Shown here: piece after piece, positions 7,317 to 16,066 of the stretch
Numbering within the stretch: the stretch's first letter is position 1
Layout of the letters: every line of letters begins with the position of its first letter
Source of the DNA: Clostridiales bacterium
GTDB lineage: Bacteria; Bacillota; Clostridia; Lachnospirales; Lachnospiraceae
Direction of reading: 5' to 3'
NCBI GenBank assembly: GCA_021202925.1
Contig: JAJQCD010000013.1
Span: forward strand, 1-64,000
Length of the DNA: 64,000 nucleotides
Translations under genes and position numbers: made by a program
Notes under the pieces: generated by a model
Told to the model about the DNA's origin: nothing
The model's database searches: none
What the model saw: only the letters and a program-made list of their open reading frames with translations

Positions 7317-8615
7317 ATGGACAGCATGGGAGAAAATACAATGAAAGAAATTACCAGAAAAATGAAGCTGGACAGTTATCAGATGGCTGCGCTTTCCTTT
7401 GAGACAAGAAATGCGATTCTCAGCGGAATTGCGAAAGCGCTTACAGAAAATCGGGAGGCGATCTTTGCCGCCAACGCAGAGGATATGGAACGGGCGGAGC
7501 GGGATCAGATCAGTGGCGCGGTGAAGAAAAGGCTGAAGTTTGATGAGCATAAGATGCAGGATGTCCTTGCCGGGATCGCGGATCTGATGCAGATCGCGGA
7601 TCCGGTAGGAAAGGTTCTGCTGGAAAGGGAACTGGATGAAGGACTGGTGTTAAAGAGAATTTCCTGTCCGATCGGCGTCATCGGGATTATCTTTGAGGCA
7701 AGACCGGACGCATTGGTGCAGATTTCCACGCTTTGTATCAAGAGCGGCAACTGTGCGATTCTCAAAGGCGGAAAGGAAACCGCCAGCACCAACAAAGTGT
7801 TGTTCCAGACGATTTATCAGGCGGCGCTGAAAGCCGGAGCGCCGGAAGGATGCCTGAGACAGGCGGAGGGACACAGCGAGATCGATGAGCTGCTTGCCTG
7901 TCATGAGTCTGTGGATCTGCTGATACCCAGAGGGTCCAACCAGTTTGTGCAGTACATTATGGATAACACGAAGATTCCGGTTATGGGTCATGCCGATGGC
8001 GTGTGTCATACCTATATCGATGAGTCTGCCGATCTTAAGAAGGCAGTTCCGATCCTGATCGATGCGAAGACACAATATACGGCTGCCTGCAATGCGACAG
8101 AGACCTTGCTCATTCAGCGGGACGTTGCCGAAACGCATTTAAAGGAAATCGCCAGGGCGCTGAAAGCGGCGGGAATCACACTTCGGGGCAATCAGGAGGT
8201 TCTCAGCCTGATCGAGGCGGAAGAGATGGGAGATGAGGATTATAATACCGAATATCTGGATACCATTCTCTCGATCAGAATTGTGAAGGATGTGGACGAG
8301 GCCATCGCGCATATCAATCGTTTTGGCTCCCACCACACAGACGCCATTATCACGGAAAACAGCGACAATGCGGAGAAATTCATGAATCTGGTTGATTCCG
8401 CGGGTGTCTATATGAACTGCTCGACAAGATTTGCTGATGGCTACCGTTATGGTTTCGGCGCTGAGGTGGGAATCAGCACCGGTAAAATCCACGCCAGAGG
8501 CCCGGTCGGGCTGGATGGGCTTGTCACTTACAAGTATAAGCTCTATGGGAGCGGACAGATTGTGGGAGATTATGCCAGTGGAAAGAAGCGATTTCATTTT
8601 AAGGATCTGGGATAG
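7317..8615 (+). CDS. proA: Glutamate-5-semialdehyde dehydrogenase (gamma-glutamyl phosphate reductase)
   Basis: Catalyses NADPH-dependent reduction of gamma-glutamyl phosphate to glutamate-5-semialdehyde, the second step of proline synthesis. The aldehyde-dehydrogenase fold is complete: IGVIGIIFEARPDA, the ILKGGKE nucleotide region, the catalytic cysteine in QYTAACNATETLL, and the C-terminal EVGISTGKIHARGPVGL. About 430 residues is slightly longer than the usual 415 because of an N-terminal extension. Four ATGs (7308, 7317, 7326, 7341) are possible; AGGAG at 7303-7307 fits 7317 best. No proB or proC lies next to it, so the rest of the pathway is elsewhere. Confidence 0.93.
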   Translation: MDSMGENTMKEITRKMKLDSYQMAALSFETRNAILSGIAKALTENREAIFAANAEDMERAERDQISGAVKKRLKFDEHKMQDVLAGIADLMQIADPVGKVLLERELDEGLVLKRISCPIGVIGIIFEARPDALVQISTLCIKSGNCAILKGGKETASTNKVLFQTIYQAALKAGAPEGCLRQAEGHSEIDELLACHESVDLLIPRGSNQFVQYIMDNTKIPVMGHADGVCHTYIDESADLKKAVPILIDAKTQYTAACNATETLLIQRDVAETHLKEIARALKAAGITLRGNQEVLSLIEAEEMGDEDYNTEYLDTILSIRIVKDVDEAIAHINRFGSHHTDAIITENSDNAEKFMNLVDSAGVYMNCSTRFADGYRYGFGAEVGISTGKIHARGPVGLDGLVTYKYKLYGSGQIVGDYASGKKRFHFKDLG

Positions 8616-8664
8616 ATGTACAATGAAAGAAATACATGTAAGCAGCTGATAAGAGGAGGAAGCT

Positions 8665-8706
8665 GCGGGTCGGAATCCATCCCTGGATTATTCGACCCGC
8701 ATTTTC
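8665..8706. terminator. Bidirectional terminator between proA and the PTS gene
   Basis: GCGGGTCG and an inner AATCCA pair with TGGATT and CGACCCGC around a four-base loop, followed by ATTTTCC. It lies between convergent genes and can serve both. Confidence 0.8.
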
Positions 8707-8716
8707 CTGCTTTGTA

Positions 8717-10660
8717 TTACTTATATCCGATAACGACGTCTCCGGTTTTCACTTTTCCGGCAGAAGCCGTCTCAATGGTCTGATAGGCAGCGGAATTAGA
8801 CAATAATACCGGTGTGACGACAGAGAGTCCTTTGGATTTGATAAAGGCAATATCAAACTTTAACAGGAGATCCCCCGGGGCTACTTTGTCGCCTGTCTTG
8901 ACCATGGGCGTGAATCCTTCTCCCTTCAGGTTTACCGTATCCATTCCTACATGGATCAGAACCTCGCCGCCGTCGTCTGAAGTAATGCCAAGCGCATGCC
9001 CGGTTTCAAAAAATGCAGAGATCGTTCCGCTGCAGGGAGCATGAACCTCGCCGATTTCCGGTTCTACGGCGATTCCCTGTCCCAGAGCTCCCGAAGAAAA
9101 TACCGGATCCTTGACTTCATTCAGGGGCATCAGAGTCCCGGTGAGCGGGGAAGCAAGAGTACATGCGCCCTCGACGGCTGGCGGTACAGACGCAGGGGCA
9201 GCTGCCGGTTCCGTTGCCGGGTTCGTCGGAAGCTCCGTTGTTTTGTATTCTTCTTCCGGAAGCTTTCCGCTCTTCTGCCATATTCCAAACATAACATAAC
9301 AGGCGATAAAGGAAACCACCATTGCAATTACAACGCCGATCGCTGCATTCACCAGGTTGCTCATGGTGTAACCAAGCGCGGAAACCTGTTCATTGGGAAT
9401 ATAGGCCGGGAGTACAAGCAGACCCGGGGAGCCGGCTGCAAAACGGGCAACTCCGGTAAGACCCAGATACAATCCTCCGATTCCGCCGCCGATCATCGCT
9501 GCATAGAGAGGGAAGGTAAACTTTAAATTGACACCATAAAGAACCGGTTCCGTAATGCCAAGTACTCCGGTAAGACCCGCAGAGGAAGCCTGCTGTTTGG
9601 TGTCTGGATTTTTCGACCGGAATCCCATTGCCAGTCCTGCCGCACCCTGAGCGACGTTGGAAACCAGCATGCCGGGGCCAACGACCGTATCCCACCCGAC
9701 GCTTGCCAGGTTGTTCGTGCCAATGGGAATCAGTCCATAATGCGTTCCTGTCATGACCAGGAGAGGCGTGAAAATACCAACTACGGTCGGAACCAGCCAG
9801 CCGGCTGTATGACTCAGCCATGTGAAAACCAGATTAATCAGGTTGGATACCCATGCGCCGATCGGGCCAAGGACGACAATCAGAGCGGTACCGCCGACCA
9901 GAAGGCTTACGATCGGGACAGAGAAGAATTTGACTGCCTTTGGAGAAACCTTCTGCATGAAATGTTCTACATAGGACATAAACCATACGCCGAGGATAAT
10001 GGGGATTACCGATGAGGTATAGGTAGCTCGCGTGACCGGGAGAAATCCAAGGAAACGCACCGCTTCTCCGCTTCCCAGCAGGGAGATAAAGCTGGGATAA
10101 ACCAGGATGCCTGCCAGCGCCATCGCCGTGCCCTGATTGCACTTGAATTTTTTCGCGCAGGACACAGACAGGAGCAGCGGCATGAAATAAAACGCTGCAT
10201 CTGCGAACGCGTTCAGGATCGTGTAGGTCTGAGAGGTGTTCTGAAGAACGCCCATCACGACCAGTAAGGCCATCAGAGCTTTGATCAGACCGGCGCCGGT
10301 AATTGCCGGAATAATCGGCTGGAAAATGCTGGCGATGCTTTCCAGAATCTTACTGATCTGCGACCGGTTGTCCTCTTTTTCCGCAGCGTCATCCTGTATC
10401 GCGCCTCCGGCTTCAAAGCCGCCAATGGCGATGACTTCCTGGTAGACCTGCGGCACATCCGGTCCGATGACAATCTGGTACTGGCCGCCGGCGCTGACTA
10501 CCGCCATCACGCCTTTTGTTTTCTTCAGCAATTCTGTGTCCGCTTTTGTGTCGTCTCTTAAGGTAAAGCGGAGACGTGTCGCGCAGTGGACAACCGAGAT
10601 CACATTATCCTTTCCTCCGATATGATTGACAATGGTTGTTGCTAATGGTTTGTAATCCAT
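8717..10660 (-). CDS. Beta-glucoside PTS transporter, EIIBCA
   Basis: A 647-residue membrane permease that imports aryl-beta-glucosides or cellobiose-type sugars and phosphorylates them. EIIB is residues 1-90 with the phospho-cysteine at Cys26 (HCATRLRF). EIIC spans about 105-460 with ten or so hydrophobic segments and the conserved GITEPVLYG. An Ala/Pro linker leads to EIIA (about 500-647) with phospho-histidine His570 in IHVGMDTV and GHALGI before it. It lies 54 bases after the phospho-beta-glucosidase gene on the same strand, so the two form an operon. No LicT/BglG antiterminator gene or RAT-type hairpin is visible here, so control must differ or act from elsewhere. Confidence 0.92.
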   Translation of the reverse strand: MDYKPLATTIVNHIGGKDNVISVVHCATRLRFTLRDDTKADTELLKKTKGVMAVVSAGGQYQIVIGPDVPQVYQEVIAIGGFEAGGAIQDDAAEKEDNRSQISKILESIASIFQPIIPAITGAGLIKALMALLVVMGVLQNTSQTYTILNAFADAAFYFMPLLLSVSCAKKFKCNQGTAMALAGILVYPSFISLLGSGEAVRFLGFLPVTRATYTSSVIPIILGVWFMSYVEHFMQKVSPKAVKFFSVPIVSLLVGGTALIVVLGPIGAWVSNLINLVFTWLSHTAGWLVPTVVGIFTPLLVMTGTHYGLIPIGTNNLASVGWDTVVGPGMLVSNVAQGAAGLAMGFRSKNPDTKQQASSAGLTGVLGITEPVLYGVNLKFTFPLYAAMIGGGIGGLYLGLTGVARFAAGSPGLLVLPAYIPNEQVSALGYTMSNLVNAAIGVVIAMVVSFIACYVMFGIWQKSGKLPEEEYKTTELPTNPATEPAAAPASVPPAVEGACTLASPLTGTLMPLNEVKDPVFSSGALGQGIAVEPEIGEVHAPCSGTISAFFETGHALGITSDDGGEVLIHVGMDTVNLKGEGFTPMVKTGDKVAPGDLLLKFDIAFIKSKGLSVVTPVLLSNSAAYQTIETASAGKVKTGDVVIGYK

Positions 10661-10714
10661 AACTTCCTCCTGAATCCTGTTTGGTTATTTGTATTTTCTT
10701 TCGGAACCTTCCGT

Positions 10715-12196
<1,482 letters not shown>

Positions 12197-12198
12197 TT

Positions 12199-12227
12199 AT
12201 CTTATAATATGAAGTAAATTATGTCAA
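12199..12227 (-). promoter_or_regulatory. Promoter of the beta-glucoside operon
   Basis: Minus-strand TTGACA (12227-12222), a 17-base spacer and TAAGAT (12204-12199), about 45 bases before the phospho-beta-glucosidase ATG. Confidence 0.65.
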
Positions 12228-12292
12228 GGGAAGTTCGAAATGACCGTACTTTTTTGGAAATATCTGCAGAAACAGTTATGGGAGAAAGATGC

Positions 12293-12321
12293 TTGCGAAA
12301 CGGCGGCTTTCTCTGTATAAT
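12293..12321 (+). promoter_or_regulatory. Promoter of the EamA exporter gene
   Basis: TTGCGA (12293-12298), 17-base spacer, perfect TATAAT (12316-12321). The gap from the beta-glucoside operon to the exporter (12155-12470) holds only this promoter, the divergent one, and a leader of about 140 bases. Confidence 0.75.
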
Positions 12322-12470
12322 GAGAACGGTTTGTCGGGAAAGCAGAACGAGCAGAGTTCCGGACGCGTCACAGGGAGGCGATGGGATTCTTTTGGGGCGG
12401 GAACCGGCAGGATTCCTGTTATACGCAGACCGAAAGACAATTACTACATCAGAAATCGAGGATAAATACT

Positions 12471-13364
12471 ATGGGATATGTTTACATGCTCAGCGTTGCT
12501 CTCCTTTTCAGCTTCGGAGGTACCTGTGCCAAGCTGATCAGTCCGTACTTTGGTCCGGCTTTTATTACGTTTTTCCGCTTTGCGGTTGGTGTATGCTTTC
12601 TGCTGCTTCTCAAAGCGATCAGGCGGCAGCCGTTCCGGAAGGATTACCGGGCGTCGGTGAAACGGCTGGGCGGCTGGATCCTTTTTGGGGCTGTCGCAAA
12701 ATGGATGGCTTATCTGGCTGAAAATTACGGACTCGCGCACGGCCCCTCTTATGGAAACATTGTCACGCAGCCCGCGCAGGCGATTTTCCTGACCCTGGCG
12801 AGTGTATTCCTTTTCCATGAAAAGCTTTCGCGCAAAAAAGTGACTTGCATTGTGTTGTGTCTGGTCGGCGTTCTGTGTATCTCCTGGAACGGTCGTTCTC
12901 TGGAATCGTTTTTCCAGGAGAATGCGCTGCTGATGATTCTCTTTATTATTTCCGGTATCTGCGCCGGGAGCCATGTGCTGGCGCAGAAAATGATCGCGGA
13001 TCAGATGGATATCATCGACAGCAACCTGACGATTTTTACCATATCGGGCATCCTTTCCGGCGCAGCCCTCCTTCCGCAGGTTGCAGAAGGCGCGCTGATC
13101 GGCGTCCATCCGAACGTGGGCTGCATCTTTGGGATTCTGATGTTTGGTTTTATTACCGGCATCGGCTTTTACCTGAACGCGAAGGCCATTCCGCTTTTGC
13201 CGTTTTATATGATTCCGATTCTGCAGAGCAGCATGGTCATCTTTGCGATCCTCTGGGGCGCTCTGTTCTTCCATGAAGCGATTACGGTGTATATTGTTGC
13301 GGGGACGTTGATGTTCCTTTTTGGAATCATTCGTCTGCAGCTGCTGAACCAGAGATCAGAATAA
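12471..13364 (+). CDS. EamA/DMT-family membrane transporter
   Basis: A 297-residue, ten-helix drug/metabolite transporter made of two EamA repeats (about residues 1-135 and 145-290). Each repeat has the alternating hydrophobic segments of the family; the first repeat carries the typical GGTCAKLISPYFGPAFITFFR entry and the second ends with a conserved hairpin before the C-terminus. It probably exports a small metabolite or amino acid; the substrate cannot be predicted. The ATG at 12471 gives a proper first membrane helix. An in-frame ATG at 12381, closely preceded by GGGAGG, would add 30 unconserved residues and may instead be a leader peptide. Confidence 0.82.
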   Translation: MGYVYMLSVALLFSFGGTCAKLISPYFGPAFITFFRFAVGVCFLLLLKAIRRQPFRKDYRASVKRLGGWILFGAVAKWMAYLAENYGLAHGPSYGNIVTQPAQAIFLTLASVFLFHEKLSRKKVTCIVLCLVGVLCISWNGRSLESFFQENALLMILFIISGICAGSHVLAQKMIADQMDIIDSNLTIFTISGILSGAALLPQVAEGALIGVHPNVGCIFGILMFGFITGIGFYLNAKAIPLLPFYMIPILQSSMVIFAILWGALFFHEAITVYIVAGTLMFLFGIIRLQLLNQRSE

Positions 13365-13380
13365 AGGGAAAATGATATGG

Positions 13381-13413
13381 AAGAGGAAGCTGCTCTATGG
13401 CAGCTTCCTCTTT
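13381..13413. terminator. Bidirectional terminator
   Basis: A 13-bp perfect stem (AAGAGGAAGCTGC with its complement) around a six-base loop lies between the convergent EamA and GH13 genes. Confidence 0.8.
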
Positions 13414-13416
13414 CGA

Positions 13417-14970
13417 TCATTTCAGCACCAGAAATGATTGCGGTTCCAGCGTGATTTTTCCGTTCGCAGCCTTTCCTCTGCCGATTGCGAATATCTCGTT
13501 CCGTCCCGCTGCGTCGACCGGTGCGCTTACGGTTTCCGTTGACGGATTCAGGGCAATCAGGATCTTTCCCCGGCGGTATACGAAGGGGAGTGCATCGTGT
13601 TCTGCGTAGATGACTTCAAACTCTGCGTCTGCCTGGAGGTCTTCCTGCGCATGCCGGAGAGAGAGCAGTGCTTTTACGGTGTTGAGCAGGGAATTGGCAT
13701 CGGTTTCCTGACTTGCTACATTTGGCGCGTCGGCTGCCGGGTCCACCGGGAGATAGAGCGCATCTGCGGCGCTCGTAGAGAAGCCGGCGTTTTTCCCGCT
13801 GGTCCACTGCATGGGAGTGCGGGAGCCGGTGCGGTAATAGCCGCCTTCCTTCGTTGAGAGACGGAGATAACGCATGCCGATTTCGTCTCCGTAGTAGAGG
13901 AACGGGACGCCGGGCATGGTGAAGAGGAAGGCATATGCGATTTTCAGTTCTCTTTCATCCAGATTATATCTGGGGCGGACGGTATCATGGTTACAGGTGA
14001 TCAGGCAATAATAACCGTCCTGTTTTGTTGAGGTGTAATTGGGTACATATTTTTCCAGAAAACGGTTGATATCGCCGCCGCCGTTTTTCCGGAAGAAACT
14101 GCGATCCTCTTTTTGCGGGGGATATTCCACCGGACTGTAATCACGCATCAGAGAGGTATATCCATCGTCGCCTCCGTTCAGGTAGAAGTCCATATGGAAC
14201 CCGGCTTTCAGTGCTTTTTGCGGATCACCCCACTCGGAGATAAGCGCTGCCTGCGGATATTCCCGATCCAGCATCTCGCGCACATTCCGCCAGATTGCAC
14301 AGGTGCCGGATTTATTCTCATCGTCATTCTTCACGAGAGACACGGCCATATCTACGCGGAATCCGTCGCATCCGCGATCGAGCCAGAACCGCATGACATC
14401 CTTCATCGCTTCCCGCGTTGCAAGGCAGTCCGGGTGGTCGGTCGGAAGCTGCCAGTCTTCCTCACAGGTCAGGAAGCCATAGTTCAGGGCTGGCTGACAT
14501 TTGAAAAAATTCAGCATGTATGTGCCGTTTCGTTCGCATTCCCCGCCGATGTAGGGGTAGCCTTTTACCGGTTGGAAACAGTGACTGGTCCAGATATAAC
14601 GGTTGGAATATGCGTTGTGCTCTGCCTTCTGGCTTTCCAGAAACCATGCGTGTTCTTCCGACGTATGTCCCGGCACCAGATCCAGGAGCACGTGGATGCC
14701 TTTCCGGTGCGCTTCTTCGAACAGGCGGCAGAGATCCTGGTTTGTCCCGTATCTCGGCGCCACTTTTTTGTAATCCCTCACATCATATCCTGCGTCCTTG
14801 AATGGGGAATCAAAGCAGGGATTGATCCACAGGGCGTTGCATCCCAGATCCTGAATGTAATCGAGTTTCTCGATGATTCCGTTGCAATCGCCGATTCCGT
14901 CCCCGTTGGTGTCATAGAAGGACTGCGGATAAATCTCATAGAATACGGCGTCTTTTAACCATGTTGGCAT
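13417..14970 (-). CDS. GH13 alpha-glucosidase / oligo-1,6-glucosidase-like
   Basis: A 517-residue cytosolic alpha-amylase-family enzyme that releases glucose from alpha-linked oligosaccharides. It begins with the family region AVFYEIYPQSFYDTNGDG. Catalytic residues are Asp207 (GFRVDMA, nucleophile) and Glu246 (ISEWGDP, acid/base), with the transition-state Asp in CNHDTVRP. No signal peptide is present. GH13 subfamilies 17, 23, 29 and 31 share this plan, so the exact linkage is uncertain. It is divergent from an AraC regulator 150 bases away, and a symmetrical CcpA-like box lies between, both suggesting sugar control. Confidence 0.88.
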   Translation of the reverse strand: MPTWLKDAVFYEIYPQSFYDTNGDGIGDCNGIIEKLDYIQDLGCNALWINPCFDSPFKDAGYDVRDYKKVAPRYGTNQDLCRLFEEAHRKGIHVLLDLVPGHTSEEHAWFLESQKAEHNAYSNRYIWTSHCFQPVKGYPYIGGECERNGTYMLNFFKCQPALNYGFLTCEEDWQLPTDHPDCLATREAMKDVMRFWLDRGCDGFRVDMAVSLVKNDDENKSGTCAIWRNVREMLDREYPQAALISEWGDPQKALKAGFHMDFYLNGGDDGYTSLMRDYSPVEYPPQKEDRSFFRKNGGGDINRFLEKYVPNYTSTKQDGYYCLITCNHDTVRPRYNLDERELKIAYAFLFTMPGVPFLYYGDEIGMRYLRLSTKEGGYYRTGSRTPMQWTSGKNAGFSTSAADALYLPVDPAADAPNVASQETDANSLLNTVKALLSLRHAQEDLQADAEFEVIYAEHDALPFVYRRGKILIALNPSTETVSAPVDAAGRNEIFAIGRGKAANGKITLEPQSFLVLK

Positions 14971-15005
14971 GTTCCTTTCCTCCTGCTGAAAATAAAATGA
15001 GTTTT

Positions 15006-15025
15006 CTTTTGCAGCGCTGTCAAAA
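15006..15025. promoter_or_regulatory. Palindromic operator, possible catabolite-response element
   Basis: A symmetrical core CAGCGCTG flanked by TTTTG and CAAAA. The central 14 bases (15009-15022) match the cre consensus at the key A, CG, T and CA positions but miss at positions 2 and 3. It lies about 40 bases before the GH13 start codon, suited to CcpA-type or LacI-type control. Confidence 0.45.
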
Positions 15026-15127
15026 GAATAGCTTTTATGGTGATAATATACTATAATAAAACCGGAATTTCTTGCAAAATACCATTCATTTATAACACAA
15101 TTCTGTTATATGCGGGAGGGACAGAAT

Positions 15128-16027
15128 ATGGAAGGACAGATGTCGGATTACAGAGAGAAAACGGCCCATGGAGATGCGCTGCTTCCTGTGAGTTATTATC
15201 ACTGTCATATACCGGAAAATTTTCATAACGTCTCGCTCCACTGGCATGAGGAAACGGAAATCGCCTATATTGCGGAAGGCAGTGCGAATTATATGGTCAA
15301 TTTTGAACGCATTTCCGTCCAGGAGGGAGATTTGATTTTGATTTCTCCTCATGTTTTGCATGGAGTCGATGAACGGCAGGGATACCGCATGGTCTCACTC
15401 AGCCTAGTGTTTCACCTGAATTTTCTTGGATGCCTGACGCCGGATAGCTGTTCCGTGAAGTATCTGAATCCGCTTATGACCGGGAAGTGTCATTTTCTTC
15501 CTGTCATCCGGCCGGATGATTCCGGATATACACAGGTGAAATCACTTTTTCTGGAAGCCTGTCGTGCCTTCTGTGAAAAGGAAGATACCTATGAACTGCG
15601 CACAAGGGCGTTTCTTACGGAGCTATTGTCTGAATTGTATTTGCATGGGTATGTGGTGACGACGGAAAGAGGCAATTATAACAGGCTGCATGCGGAGGAG
15701 AAATTAAAAAGAATTCTGGCTTATATCCAGGATCATTACAGCGAAAATCTTTCCATCCGGGAACTGGCGGAAGTCTGCCATTTCAGTGAGACTCATGTGA
15801 TGAATTTTTTTCGCAAATATACCGGCGCCACCTGTGTGGAATACATCAATCGTTATCGTCTCTCCAGGGCGGCAGCCGTGCTGGAGGAGACGGATCTGCC
15901 GGTCATGGAGATCGCGTTGGAAAATGGATTTCGCAATGTCTCTTATTTTAACAGAATGTTCCGGAAACAGTTTGGATGTACGCCGGTGGAGTACAGAAAA
16001 AGACAGCGTTCTCCCGCGCGGTCATAG
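15128..16027 (+). CDS. AraC-family transcriptional regulator
   Basis: A 299-residue regulator. Residues 20-150 form a cupin-like sensor (HWHEETEIAYIAEG, then EGDLILISPHVLHGV). The last 100 residues hold two helix-turn-helix motifs: LSIRELAEVCHFSETHV and MEIALENGFRNVSYFNRMFRK, ending with the conserved G-x-T-P-x-EYRK. GGGAGGG seven bases upstream favours the ATG at 15128 over one 18 bases earlier. It is divergent from the GH13 gene and probably activates it in response to an oligosaccharide; that link is inferred from position only. Confidence 0.88.
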   Translation: MEGQMSDYREKTAHGDALLPVSYYHCHIPENFHNVSLHWHEETEIAYIAEGSANYMVNFERISVQEGDLILISPHVLHGVDERQGYRMVSLSLVFHLNFLGCLTPDSCSVKYLNPLMTGKCHFLPVIRPDDSGYTQVKSLFLEACRAFCEKEDTYELRTRAFLTELLSELYLHGYVVTTERGNYNRLHAEEKLKRILAYIQDHYSENLSIRELAEVCHFSETHVMNFFRKYTGATCVEYINRYRLSRAAAVLEETDLPVMEIALENGFRNVSYFNRMFRKQFGCTPVEYRKRQRSPARS

Positions 16028-16066
16028 ACCGTGTGGGAGAACGCTGTCTGACAGGACTTTGAAAAT

